64,000 nucleotides of DNA. Source: Sandaracinus amylolyticus. Lineage in GTDB: Bacteria > Myxococcota_A > Polyangia > Polyangiales > Sandaracinaceae. The notes beneath the pieces were generated by a model. The model did no database searches. It was not told the DNA's origin and saw only the letters and a list, made by a program, of their open reading frames with translations. Position numbers and translations under genes: made by a program. The stretch lies in assembly GCF_000737325.1 (NCBI RefSeq), contig NZ_CP011125.1, positions 1,488,001 to 1,552,000 of the forward strand, written 5' to 3'. Shown here piece after piece: positions 49,853-58,344 of this stretch (its first letter is position 1; each line of letters opens with the position of its first letter).

Positions 49853-51184
49853 ATGTTGTTCGACGAGACGCAGCGAGAGGAGCCACGGCGCACGAGCTCG
49901 GTCGCGAGCTGGGTGCTGCGCACCGTTCACTCCCCGGATCGAGGGCTCCCGCCGGAGATCGCGATCGGGCGCGTCCCGCTCGCGATCGGCCGCGCGCCGC
50001 AGCGAGACGGGGCGCTGGTGATCGCGGATCCGCGCATGTCGCGCACCCACGCGACGATCGCGATCATCGGCGCGAAGGCGCCGACGATCGTCGACTCGAG
50101 CTCGAACGGGACGTTCGTCGACGGCGTGCGCGTGACCGACGCCGTGCTGGCCGACGGCTCGGTCCTGCGCGCGGGCGACACGTTCTTCGTGGTGCGCGAG
50201 GTGCCGGCGTCGCTGGGCGACGCGGAGGTGCCCGATCTCGTCGGGCGTGCCCCCGCGATGGCGAAGCTGCGCGAGGCCATCGCGCTCGTCGCGAAGGCCG
50301 ACGCGTCGGTGCTGGTGATCGGCGAGAGCGGCACCGGCAAGGAGCTCGTCGCGCGCGCGATCCACGCGCGCAGCGGGCGCGAAGGGCCGCTCGTCGCGGT
50401 GAACTGCGCGGCGATCCCGGAGTCGCTCGCGGACTCGACGCTCTTCGGGCACGTCGCGGGCGCGTTCACCGGCGCGAAGGGCGCGCACGACGGAGTGCTG
50501 CGCCGCGCGGAGCGCGGGACGATCTTCCTCGACGAGATCGCGGAGACGCCGCCGACCGTGCAGGCGCGCCTGCTCCGCGTGCTCGAGGAGCGCGTGGTCA
50601 CCCCGGTCGGCGGCGAGCGCGCGGTGCCGATCGACGTGCGCGTGGTCGCGGCGACGCACGTGGAGCTCCGCAGCGCGGTCGAGCGCGGCGCGTTCCGCGG
50701 GGACCTCTACGCGCGTCTGTCGGATCTGACGCTGCGCACGCCGCCGCTGCGCGAGCGACGCGAGGACGTGCTGCCGATCCTCGCGCGCGGCCTCGGCCCG
50801 GACGCGCCGCCGCTCGCGCCCGATCTCGTCGATGCGCTGCTCACCCACGAGCTGCCGTTCAACGTGCGCGAGCTCCTGAAGATCGCGGCCGAGCTGCGCC
50901 TCCGTGGCAAGGGCCGCGAGGTGCTCGATCGCGCGCTGGTCGAGGAGCGCTTCGCGCGTCCGCCGAGCGCGCCGCCCGCGCGTGCGCGCGCCATCTCGGA
51001 TCCGCCGAGCGTGCGCGAGCCGATCGAGATCACGCGCGAGCACGTCGAGGAGCTGGTGCGCGAGACCGGCGGCAACGTGTCGGAGCTGGCGCGCCGCCTC
51101 GGACGCTCGCGCCGTCAGGTGCGGCGCTACCTCGATCAGTACGGCCTGCGCGAGCGCGCCGGCGACGACGACGAGCGCGACTGA
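49853..51184 (+). CDS. FHA-domain sigma-54-dependent transcriptional activator
   Basis: A 443-residue protein; MLFDETQ is a better start than the upstream ATG at 49778. The FHA domain covers residues 25-115: IGRAPQRDGALVIADPRMSRTHATIAI and DSSSNGTFVDGVRV, so it should bind phosphothreonine. The AAA+ domain follows (about 128-345): Walker A GESGTGKELVARAIH, GAFTGAKGAHDG (the GAFTGA sigma-54 contact loop is intact), Walker B TIFLDEIAE, and R-finger motif LRERREDVLPI. The C-terminus is a Fis-type helix-turn-helix (GGNVSELARRLGRSRRQVRRYL). This is the classic myxobacterial route from Ser/Thr kinases to sigma-54 promoters. Confidence 0.93.
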   Translation: MLFDETQREEPRRTSSVASWVLRTVHSPDRGLPPEIAIGRVPLAIGRAPQRDGALVIADPRMSRTHATIAIIGAKAPTIVDSSSNGTFVDGVRVTDAVLADGSVLRAGDTFFVVREVPASLGDAEVPDLVGRAPAMAKLREAIALVAKADASVLVIGESGTGKELVARAIHARSGREGPLVAVNCAAIPESLADSTLFGHVAGAFTGAKGAHDGVLRRAERGTIFLDEIAETPPTVQARLLRVLEERVVTPVGGERAVPIDVRVVAATHVELRSAVERGAFRGDLYARLSDLTLRTPPLRERREDVLPILARGLGPDAPPLAPDLVDALLTHELPFNVRELLKIAAELRLRGKGREVLDRALVEERFARPPSAPPARARAISDPPSVREPIEITREHVEELVRETGGNVSELARRLGRSRRQVRRYLDQYGLRERAGDDDERD

Positions 51185-51191
51185 CGTCGGG

Positions 51192-51584
51192 TCATCGGCG
51201 CGGCGTCGAGCTCATCGTCACGCCGCGCCCGAGCCCGACGAGCGAGAGGACGAGCGGCAGCGCAGCGCCGATGCCGCCGCAGATCCAGCTCCAGCTCGCC
51301 TCGCTGCGGCCCTGCTCGCGCATCGCGTCGAGCATCGCGGGGTCGAGCCCGCCCGCATGCTCGAGCGCGTACTCGATCTCCGACACGCTCCAGAAGTAGC
51401 CCGCGACGCCCACGCCGACGGTGGTGAGCGCGAAGAGCAGCACGGCGCTCGAGAGGCCGAGCACGACGCCGCGCGATCGGTTCACGAACGACGTGATCAC
51501 GGCGGCGATCGCGAGTGGGTGCGAGACGAGCACGACCGCGAGGACGATCCAGACCGGGAACCCACCTTCGACGAACGGCTGCAT
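51192..51584 (-). CDS. Small membrane protein, function unknown
   Basis: A 130-residue protein with three hydrophobic stretches (about 10-32, 40-65 and 100-122). The order resembles a truncated MotA/TolQ/ExbB-like protein (MQPFVEGGFPVWIVLAVVLV; ALEHAGGLDP), but it is much shorter and lacks the polar residues of the proton path. It is convergent with the sigma-54 activator gene, whose stop is 8 bp away. No firm family assignment. Confidence 0.6.
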   Translation of the reverse strand: MQPFVEGGFPVWIVLAVVLVSHPLAIAAVITSFVNRSRGVVLGLSSAVLLFALTTVGVGVAGYFWSVSEIEYALEHAGGLDPAMLDAMREQGRSEASWSWICGGIGAALPLVLSLVGLGRGVTMSSTPRR

Positions 51585-51631
51585 GGGGCCGATTCTGTGC
51601 GTTCCCTGCGCGATCGGCGATAGTCCGCCGC

Positions 51632-52195
51632 ATGGACGAAGCGCTCGCGAAGAAGCTGCAGGTGAAGCCCGGTCGTTCGTTCCGGGCGCTCCACGCGCCG
51701 AGCGCGATGGGGATCGAGAGCGACGGGACGGGCCCCGCGGACGTCGTGCTGTGCTTCGTGGGCTCGCAGGCGGAGCTCGCGGATCGATGGGAGGCGGCGG
51801 TGCGCGCGCTCGCGCCCGGCGCGGTGCTGTGGATGGCGTACCCCAAGAAGAGCGCGGCGACGCGCACCGACATCGATCGTGATCGCGGGTGGGGCCCGTT
51901 CGCCGCTGCGGGATGGGCGCCGGTCTCGCAGGTCAGCGTGGACGAGACGTGGTCGGCGCTGCGCTGGAAGTACGACCCCGCGCTGCGCGAGCAGCGCGCC
52001 GCGCGCGGCACGATGCGCCGTGATCCGACCGCGAAGAAGGCGGCGACGAACAAGGCACCGGCGAAGAAGAAGAAGACCGCGACGAAGAAGACCGCGACGA
52101 AGAAGACCGCGACGAAGAAGACCGCGACGAAGAAGACCGCGACGAAGAAGAAGACCGCGACGAAGAAGAAGACCGCGACGAAGAAGAAGCGCTGA
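51632..52195 (+). CDS. DUF3052-like protein with Lys-rich histone-H1-like tail
   Basis: A 187-residue protein. Residues 1-125 resemble DUF3052: LAKKLQVKPGRSFRALHAP, DVVLCFVGSQAELADRWEAAV and GAVLWMAYPKKSAATRTDIDRD. From residue 128 the protein becomes a basic tail (AKKAATNKAPAKKKK) followed by seven tandem TATKK(K) units ending KKKR, the composition of bacterial histone-H1-like proteins. The tail is encoded by a 15- or 18-bp repeat (about 52065-52190). It should bind nucleic acid non-specifically. Its stop abuts the convergent stop through TGATCA (52193-52198). Confidence 0.75.
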   Translation: MDEALAKKLQVKPGRSFRALHAPSAMGIESDGTGPADVVLCFVGSQAELADRWEAAVRALAPGAVLWMAYPKKSAATRTDIDRDRGWGPFAAAGWAPVSQVSVDETWSALRWKYDPALREQRAARGTMRRDPTAKKAATNKAPAKKKKTATKKTATKKTATKKTATKKTATKKKTATKKKTATKKKR

Positions 52196-52585
52196 TCACC
52201 CGAGCGCGCGACGCACACGCTCGGACACCCGCGCGCTCGCGTCGAGCTCGCCGCACGCCCAGCGCGGCAGCACCATCGCGCGCTCGTACGCCTCGCCGTA
52301 CCGCGACGCGACGTCGCGCACCGTCTCACCGCGCAGCACGGCGAAGCGCACCAGCCGCGCCAGCGCATCGAGCCAGCGCGCGTCGTCGGTCGCGTCGATC
52401 GGCAGCACGATCGGCGCGACGTCGTCGACGAGCAGCACGACACGCGCGATCGGCTCGCTCGGCGCGTCGGGCAGCACACGAGGCACGAACGCGCCGCCCA
52501 TCGCCGCATCCACCTCGCGCGCGACGTCGCGCATCGCCTCGTCGCGCAGATCGATCACCAGGGCGAGCGCATCGTCGTCGTGCAC
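52196..52585 (-). CDS. Hypothetical protein
   Basis: A 129-residue protein starting at GTG. It is acidic, with no signal or membrane segment. Alternating hydrophobic stretches (ALALVIDLRDEAMRD; VLLVDDVAPIVLPIDATDD) suggest a small alpha/beta fold. No family recognised. Its start lies 41 bp after the stop of the upstream UbiB-like gene on the same strand, so it could be the last gene of that transcript. Confidence 0.55.
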   Translation of the reverse strand: MHDDDALALVIDLRDEAMRDVAREVDAAMGGAFVPRVLPDAPSEPIARVVLLVDDVAPIVLPIDATDDARWLDALARLVRFAVLRGETVRDVASRYGEAYERAMVLPRWACGELDASARVSERVRRALG

Positions 52586-52625
52586 CCGTTGATCGTGGCG
52601 CCGACCGCATCGTCCGGCACGATGC

Positions 52626-54005
52626 TCAGCTCCCGCGCGCGAACATCGCCGCGAACATGTCCTGCATGATCAGGTTCGTGAGCCGCTGATCCGTCAGCAC
52701 GTTCATCTTCGCGCCGCCGTACGCGCGCGAGTACCGATCGAGATAGACGAGCTGCTTCGTCACCAGCACGAGATCGCGCGGCAGGCGCAGCCCGTGACGG
52801 CGGCTCGAGCGCACCAGCCCCGGCACCAGGTCGCGCAGCTTGAAGCCCTCCTCGGGGTCGATCATCGGCGCGAACGTCACCTCGAGATCCATCACCAGCG
52901 CCTCGCGATCGACGGTCACGCCGGGAGGCACCGTCTCCATCGCGAGCATCGCCTCCGCGACGCGGTTCCAGTCGCGCGACTGGAACCCGAGCACGTACTC
53001 GAGCACGCCCTGTCGGAACTGCGGACCGAACGAGCCCACGATGCCGAAGTCGAGGAACCCGATGCGCCCGTCCTCGAGCAGCATGAAGTTCCCGGCGTGC
53101 ACGTCGCCGTGGAAGAAGCCGCGCAGGATCAACGTCTGGAACCACGCGCGGATCCCCTGGAGGAGCCGCTCTTCCGCGTCGTAGCCGGTCGCGCGCACCG
53201 CCTGGACGTCGTCGATGCGCCAGCCGCGGAAGCGCTCCATCGTCAGCACGCGCGCGTGCGTGAGCTCGTCGAGCACCACCGGCGCGGCGGTGATCTCGTT
53301 GCCCATCTCGCGCATGACCTGGTTGAAGTCGCGCATGCGCTGCGCCTCGCGGCGGAAGTCGAGCTCCTGCGCGAGGTTGATCGCGAAGTCGTCGACGAAC
53401 GCGATGACGTTCGAGTTGCGCGCGAGGCGCGAGAGCTTGGTCGCGATCCACGCGAAGAAGCGCATGATCGCGACGTCCGCGGCGGCGAGCGCGCCGATGC
53501 CCGGGCGCTGCACCTTCACCACGATCTCGCGACCGTCCGCGAGCTTCGCCGCGTGCACCTGCGCGATGCTCGCCGCCGCGAGCGGCTTCGGGTCGAGCTC
53601 CGCGAAGAGCTCGCTCGTCCCCTTGCCGAGATCCTCGCGCACGATGCGCTCGACCTCGTCGAACGGGAAGGGCGGCACGCGATCGAGCAACGTGCGGAAC
53701 GCCTCGGAGTAGCGCTCCGGGAAGAGCGCCTCGCCCGACGCGACGAGCTGCCCGAGCTTCACGTAGATCGGACCGAGCCGCTCGAACGCGAGGCGCATCG
53801 CGGTGGGCCCGTCGAGGCTGCGCGTGATCGCGCCCACGACGCGGCGCAGCGAGAACCACACGAGGATCCCGCTGACGACGAAGAAGCGCGCGAGCACCTG
53901 CAGCGCGGACGGACGCGGGAGCGCGGAGAGCGTGTCCGGCGCGAGGCTCGCGACGTCGTTCGGATCACGGTCGGGCACGGCGGACGACACGGCAAGGATG
54001 CTCAC
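52626..54005 (-). CDS. ABC1/UbiB/AarF-family atypical protein kinase
   Basis: A 459-residue protein starting at GTG. Family landmarks are in place: the KxGQ region (IYVKLGQLVASGEALFPE, about 80-97), the Ala-rich nucleotide loop PLAAASIAQVHAAKL followed by the ATP-binding Lys in VVKVQRPG, the ExD segment in LAQELDFRREAQRM, and the catalytic/metal site FFHGDVHAGNFML and GFLDFGIVG. A membrane-proximal hydrophobic stretch lies near residue 40-60. These kinases support quinone or lipid metabolism. The promoter region shared with the divergent TetR gene carries two palindromic operators, the first only about 20 bp before this start. Confidence 0.92.
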   Translation of the reverse strand: MSILAVSSAVPDRDPNDVASLAPDTLSALPRPSALQVLARFFVVSGILVWFSLRRVVGAITRSLDGPTAMRLAFERLGPIYVKLGQLVASGEALFPERYSEAFRTLLDRVPPFPFDEVERIVREDLGKGTSELFAELDPKPLAAASIAQVHAAKLADGREIVVKVQRPGIGALAAADVAIMRFFAWIATKLSRLARNSNVIAFVDDFAINLAQELDFRREAQRMRDFNQVMREMGNEITAAPVVLDELTHARVLTMERFRGWRIDDVQAVRATGYDAEERLLQGIRAWFQTLILRGFFHGDVHAGNFMLLEDGRIGFLDFGIVGSFGPQFRQGVLEYVLGFQSRDWNRVAEAMLAMETVPPGVTVDREALVMDLEVTFAPMIDPEEGFKLRDLVPGLVRSSRRHGLRLPRDLVLVTKQLVYLDRYSRAYGGAKMNVLTDQRLTNLIMQDMFAAMFARGS

Positions 54006-54025
54006 ACGGCCTCCTCGGGAGACGC

Positions 54026-54045
54026 AACATACGATGCCGTATGTT
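54026..54045. promoter_or_regulatory. TetR operator copy 1 (AACATACG-N4-CGTATGTT)
   Basis: A perfect 8-bp dyad with spacer ATGC, in the gap between the divergent UbiB-kinase and TetR genes. It matches copy 2 at 54060-54079. Confidence 0.8.
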
Positions 54046-54059
54046 GATGGTCTGCTTGG

Positions 54060-54079
54060 AACATACGGCGTCGTATGTC
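54060..54079. promoter_or_regulatory. TetR operator copy 2 (AACATACG-N4-CGTATGTC)
   Basis: Seven of eight arm bases are symmetric. The centre is 34 bp from that of copy 1, roughly three helical turns, so two repressor dimers could bind on one face. Confidence 0.8.
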
Positions 54080-54097
54080 AAGAAGACGAGCGCGACG

Positions 54098-54757
54098 ATG
54101 GGGTCGAAGCGCGCGAAGAAGAAGCCCTCGGTGAAGAGCAAGACGCGCGAGGAGCCGCGCCGCCGCGTCCCCGAGCGAACGCGCGAGACGCTGATCGCCG
54201 CGGCGGCCGCGTTGTTCCACGAGCAAGGGCTCGACGCGCCGAGCCTCGACGCGATCTGCGAGCGGGCGGGCTACACGCGCGGCGCGTTCTACGTGCACTT
54301 CGCGTCGCGCGACGAGCTCGTCGGTGCGGTCGTCGAGAAGGCGATGAAGGACTTCCTCGACGCGATCGTCGCCGAGGGCGCGGGCGATCTGCGCAGCATC
54401 GTCGCGGCGTTCGTGAAGGCGGTCGAGGAAGGACGCTTCCCGGTCTCGCAGCGCATGCGCGCGTCGCAGGTGCTCGAGGCGTGCGCGCGCTCGTGGGAGC
54501 TGACGGTGAAGTACCTCGGCGTGATGGTCAGCGCGCGCGAGCGCCTCGCCGAGGTGCTTCGCACGTCGCAAGCGGCGGGCGTCGTGCGCGAGGATCTGCG
54601 CGCCGAGCCGATCGCCGACATGTTGCTCGCGCTGGTGATGGGCGCGCAGATCGCGACGCAGCTCGGCGCGCCGTACGACGCGCGCGCCGTCGAGGCGGAG
54701 CTGATGCGCATGCTCGAGCCGCCCGACGGCGAGCGCCGCAGGCGGCGCGGCGCGTAG
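54098..54757 (+). CDS. TetR/AcrR-family transcriptional regulator
   Basis: A 219-residue protein starting at MGSKRAKKK; the upstream ATG at 54041 lies inside operator 1 and is unlikely. The N-terminus is an unusual Lys-rich arm. The helix-turn-helix is ETLIAAAAALFHEQGLDAPSLDAICERAGYTRGAFYVHFASRDEL, as in all TetR proteins. The ligand domain ends with LMRMLEPP. It is divergent from the UbiB-like kinase, and two matching palindromes lie between the genes, so it very probably represses both itself and the kinase gene. Confidence 0.93.
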   Translation: MGSKRAKKKPSVKSKTREEPRRRVPERTRETLIAAAAALFHEQGLDAPSLDAICERAGYTRGAFYVHFASRDELVGAVVEKAMKDFLDAIVAEGAGDLRSIVAAFVKAVEEGRFPVSQRMRASQVLEACARSWELTVKYLGVMVSARERLAEVLRTSQAAGVVREDLRAEPIADMLLALVMGAQIATQLGAPYDARAVEAELMRMLEPPDGERRRRRGA

Positions 54758-54841
54758 ACGATTTTCGTATACGTGCACAGCGCGCGGCGCTGTGAGGTCG
54801 CTCGGTTGTGGCGCGCTCCGAGCCGGCGATAGCCTCCGCGC

Positions 54842-55798
54842 ATGCTTCGACTCCGTGCCGCATTCGTGTGCGCGCTGGCAGTTCCGGCCACCGGATGCAG
54901 CGCCGTCGTCGCTCCCGACACGTCGCGCCTCGATCCAGTCGACGGCGGACGCGTCGTGATGCTCGTCGACTCGGGCCCGATGCAGCAGGGTCCCGATGCG
55001 GGGCCGACGGGCGTCGACTCGGGGACGATCCCGGGCAGCGATGCAGGGCCGGGGAGCGACTCGGGGCCGCGCATCGACGCGCCGCTCGGGTGCCCGCCCG
55101 GCGCGGCGCGCTGCGAGGGCGAGGTCGCGGTGACGTGCGAGGACGGTGTGGAGCTGCGCGACGACTGCACCGCGCGCGACGCCTACTGTGACGAGGGCAC
55201 GTGCGTCGAGCGCGTGTGCGAGCCCGGCTCGCGCGCGTGCTCGCCCGATCGCCGTAGCGTGCTCGAGTGCGACGCGCGCGGCAGCGCGCAGACCACGACC
55301 CCGTGCGCGCTCTTCTGCGACGCGACCTCGGCGACGTGCCTGCTCGAAGGCGGCGCGTGCGAGGGCCTGCCCACCATCGCGGTCGGCGACACCGAGCGCT
55401 TCTCGCTCTGCTCCGAGGACGACGACGACACCCACGCGGCGAGCGGCGACTGCGGCACGTCGCGCGCCGACGCCGGGGATCGCACGTTCGCGCTCACGAT
55501 CACCGAGGACCGCTTCTACGTGATCGACCTGCGCGACGTCGACGGCACGCGCGGCGTCGACACGGTCGTCTATCTCCGCCGCACCTGCGACGACGGAGAC
55601 ACCCAGGTCGCGTGCGACGACGACGTGCCGTGCACCGAGAGCGATCCGACGATCGGTGGATGCGCGAGCGGCGTGCAGGTGCGGCAGTCGCGCATCGCGC
55701 AGCGTCTCTCGCCCGGCACGTACTACGTCGTCGCCGACGCGTTCGAGTACGACGGGTTCGGATGCGGGACCGTCGAGCTGCGCGTTCGCGCGCCCTGA
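54842..55798 (+). CDS. Cys-rich secreted lipoprotein
   Basis: A 318-residue protein with a lipoprotein signal (LAVPATGC). A Gly/Ser/Asp linker with repeated DAGP/DSG motifs follows. Residues about 78-155 are Cys-rich (CPPGAARCEGEVAVTCEDG; CEPGSRACSPDRRSVLECD), a pattern of short EGF-like loops found in many myxobacterial surface proteins. From about 180 the protein turns beta-rich: DRTFALTITEDRFYVIDLRDVDG and LSPGTYYVVADAFEYDGFGCGTVELRV, resembling the pre-peptidase C-terminal (PPC) domain. The role is unknown. It ends 2 bp from the stop of the convergent kinase gene. Confidence 0.75.
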   Translation: MLRLRAAFVCALAVPATGCSAVVAPDTSRLDPVDGGRVVMLVDSGPMQQGPDAGPTGVDSGTIPGSDAGPGSDSGPRIDAPLGCPPGAARCEGEVAVTCEDGVELRDDCTARDAYCDEGTCVERVCEPGSRACSPDRRSVLECDARGSAQTTTPCALFCDATSATCLLEGGACEGLPTIAVGDTERFSLCSEDDDDTHAASGDCGTSRADAGDRTFALTITEDRFYVIDLRDVDGTRGVDTVVYLRRTCDDGDTQVACDDDVPCTESDPTIGGCASGVQVRQSRIAQRLSPGTYYVVADAFEYDGFGCGTVELRVRAP

Positions 55799-55800
55799 CG

Positions 55801-57756
55801 TCAGCGCATGCGCGTCGCCGATGACGCGGGCGCGGGCGTGGTGATCGCGCGGATCGCGTCGAGCAGCTCTTCGCCGCGGAACGGCTTGAGCAACAAGCGC
55901 GAGCGCTCGAGGCCGTCGAGCGCCGTGGGATCGGGCAGATGGCCCGAGACGACGAGCACCGGCAGACCGGGGTGGGTCGCGCGCACCCGCTCGGTCAGCG
56001 CGCGGCCGTTCATGCGCGGCATCACGAAGTCGGTGATCAGCGCGTCGAAGCGCGTGCCCGGCGTCTCGGCGAGCGCGATCGCTTCCATCGCGCCGGGCGC
56101 GACGACGACCTCGGCGCCGCTCTCGCGCAGCAGCGCAGCGAGCGCCTCGCGCAGCAGCAGATCGTCGTCGACGAGCAGCACGCGCAGCGGCGCGCGTCGC
56201 GCCGCGACGACCCCCGTCTGCGCGCCGTCGAGCGACGCACCGTGCGGCGGCTTCGCGCGCGGGAGCAGCACCACGAAGCGCGCGCCGCGCCCGAGCTCGC
56301 TCTCGACGCGGACCGCGCCGCCCGACTGGGCGACGATGCCGTAGACCGTCGCGAGCCCGAGGCCCGAGCCCTCGCCGTCGGGCTTCGTCGTGAAGAACGG
56401 CTCGAACGCGCGCGCCCGCGCCGCGTCGTCCATGCCCTGGCCGGTGTCGCGCACCGAGAGCTCGATCCACTGTCCTTCGGGCTGCTCCGCCGACGCGCTC
56501 GCGCGCGTGATCTCGACCGGCCGCACCGCGAGCGTGAGCGTGCCGCCGCCGGGCATCGCATCGCGCGCGTTGACCGCGAGGTTCGCGAGCACCTGCTCGA
56601 TCTGGCTGCGATCGACGCTGACCCACGCCGGTGCGTCGCCGCCTTCGCGCACGTGCTCGACCGTCACGTCGGCGCCGAGCAGCGGCGCGAGGAGCGCCAT
56701 CGTGTCGTTCACCACGGCGCGCAGATCGAGCGTCTCGGGGCGCAGCACCTGCGAGCGCGAGAAGGCGAGGAGCTGGCGCGTGAGCTGCGACGCCTTCTCG
56801 GCCGCGAGCACGATCTGATCGAGCTCGGCGCGATGCGGATCGTCGCGCTCGAGACGGCGCGCGAGGTTCTCGGCGCGCGCCATCACGACCGCCATCAGGT
56901 TGTTGAAGTCGTGCGCGATGCCGCCCGCGAGACGGCCGACCGCCTCGAGCTTCTGCGCTTGGCGCAGCCTCTCTTCCGCGGCCTCGCGCTCGCGAAGCTC
57001 CTGGGCGAAGCGACGCCGGAGATCCTCCTCGACCCGCTTGCGCGCGAAGAAGTCGGGGATCGCGTAGCCCGCCACGCGCGTGGCGAGATCGGGCCGCGCA
57101 TCGAGGTAGCGCGTCACGTGCTCCTCGATGCGGTGCGGCGGCGCCATGACGAACCGACACACGTCGTCGCCGCGCCCGCGACAGAGCACCTCGGTCGCGA
57201 CGAGCGTGAGCCCGAAGCTCTGCTCGCACCAACCCGACGAGTACCCGCTGTTCATGATGCAGACGGGGAACGACGCCTGCCGTCCCGAGCGCGTCCACGC
57301 GTCGGCTTCGAACGAGTACGGATGATCGTAGAGCAGGAAGTAGTCGTCGTCGGGCGTGGGCTGCGACTGCTCCGAGATGTCGACGAACGCCCAGCCCGCG
57401 TGCGCGAAGTGCACCGGGCCCGCCGAGAGCTTCGCGACGGAGTCGGTGAGGCCCATCTTCTCGTGGAACGTGCGCGCGTCGGCGCGACCGACCGCGTGCG
57501 CGAGATCGAAGAGGATGTTGCGCGCGAACTCGTCGGCCTCGCTCTCGCGACCCGGGCCGTACAGGCCGCGCACCATCTCGAAGAACTCGACCGAGAGTGA
57601 GGCCGCGCGCACCAGCACGTAGCGCTCGCCGGAGATCTCGATCGTGCCGTGCTCGGGGTCGTCGCGCCGCGCGGCGAAGTAGCGCGAGACGACCTCCTCG
57701 GCCTGCGCGAACAGCGCCTCGTGCGGCGTGGGTACGCGCACCGTGCGCAACGTCAT
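55801..57756 (-). CDS. Hybrid histidine kinase with XylR_N and V4R sensor
   Basis: A 651-residue protein. The first 230 residues carry an XylR_N-like domain (GPVHFAHAGWAFVDISEQSQP) and a V4R domain (MNSGYSSGWCEQSFGLTLVATEVLCRGRGDDVCRFVM), the small-molecule sensor of NtrC-type regulators of aromatic degradation. After a coiled coil come HisKA (AGGIAHDFNNLMAVV), HATPase (NLAVNARDAMPGG; VRDTGQGM; FEPFFTTK; GSGLGLATVYGI) and a C-terminal REC domain (LLVDDDLLL; ITDFVMPRMNG; LLKPF). V4R is normally fused to DNA-binding activators; a kinase fusion is unusual. No membrane helix. It should sense a cytosolic aromatic or lipid-like ligand. Confidence 0.9.
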   Translation of the reverse strand: MTLRTVRVPTPHEALFAQAEEVVSRYFAARRDDPEHGTIEISGERYVLVRAASLSVEFFEMVRGLYGPGRESEADEFARNILFDLAHAVGRADARTFHEKMGLTDSVAKLSAGPVHFAHAGWAFVDISEQSQPTPDDDYFLLYDHPYSFEADAWTRSGRQASFPVCIMNSGYSSGWCEQSFGLTLVATEVLCRGRGDDVCRFVMAPPHRIEEHVTRYLDARPDLATRVAGYAIPDFFARKRVEEDLRRRFAQELREREAAEERLRQAQKLEAVGRLAGGIAHDFNNLMAVVMARAENLARRLERDDPHRAELDQIVLAAEKASQLTRQLLAFSRSQVLRPETLDLRAVVNDTMALLAPLLGADVTVEHVREGGDAPAWVSVDRSQIEQVLANLAVNARDAMPGGGTLTLAVRPVEITRASASAEQPEGQWIELSVRDTGQGMDDAARARAFEPFFTTKPDGEGSGLGLATVYGIVAQSGGAVRVESELGRGARFVVLLPRAKPPHGASLDGAQTGVVAARRAPLRVLLVDDDLLLREALAALLRESGAEVVVAPGAMEAIALAETPGTRFDALITDFVMPRMNGRALTERVRATHPGLPVLVVSGHLPDPTALDGLERSRLLLKPFRGEELLDAIRAITTPAPASSATRMR

Positions 57757-57824
57757 CCCGGCTCTCCCTCCCAGAGCCAGAACGTAGCGCCGCGCGCATC
57801 TCCGTGGAAGCACCGCGCGTGCGC

Positions 57825-58259
57825 TCAGGCGCGCTCGAGGCAATCGCGGAGCAGCTCGAGGTCGCGCGTGATGTTGCGCCTCACCATCGCGTTCAGCAGC
57901 GGGCTCGCGATGCGGAAGAACCCTCCGGCATCGCCTCGCGCGCGGATGCGCGCGCGCGTTCCCTCCGGCACGTCGTCCAGCTCGTAGCGGATGTGCATCG
58001 GGAACGGCTGCTCGACCTTCATCTCCACGAACGATCGCTCGTCCGTGTCGACCACCTCGTACTCGTAGCCGAAGCGCCGGCCGAGGAACTTCGAGATGCG
58101 CTCGACGCGCGATCCGCGGCGCAGCGGGCCGGCGTCGCGCGGGCGGCTCTCCACCACGCCGGTCGTCCACTGCACGTCGTGGCGCGGGTCGAACATGAAC
58201 GCCGCGACCTCGGCGCGAGGGCGACGGATCACGATCTCGCTCGTCACGTCGGTGCTCAT
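57825..58259 (-). CDS. SRPBCC/START-like domain protein
   Basis: A 144-residue protein starting at MSTDVTSEIVI. The polyketide-cyclase/START fold is seen in VIRRPRAEVAAFMFDPRHDVQWTTGV, GSRVERISKFLGRRFGYEYEVVDTDE and the C-terminal helix NAMVRRNITRDLELLRDCLE. It should bind a hydrophobic ligand in a cavity. It lies 68 bp before the hybrid kinase on the same strand and is divergent from the LysR gene, with 85 bp between the starts, so LysR may regulate it. Confidence 0.85.
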   Translation of the reverse strand: MSTDVTSEIVIRRPRAEVAAFMFDPRHDVQWTTGVVESRPRDAGPLRRGSRVERISKFLGRRFGYEYEVVDTDERSFVEMKVEQPFPMHIRYELDDVPEGTRARIRARGDAGGFFRIASPLLNAMVRRNITRDLELLRDCLERA

Positions 58260-58344
58260 CGCGATCGTTGTAGGCGGCCGCGCGCGTGCGGACAATCATC
58301 GAAGATCGCGACGAATCGTCCCCCTCGTGAGATAATCGCTCGGA

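Noticed and set aside
51933-52190. Minus-strand hydrophobic VAVFF repeat protein
   Set aside because: It is the reverse complement of the Lys-rich TATKK tail and has no independent gene features.
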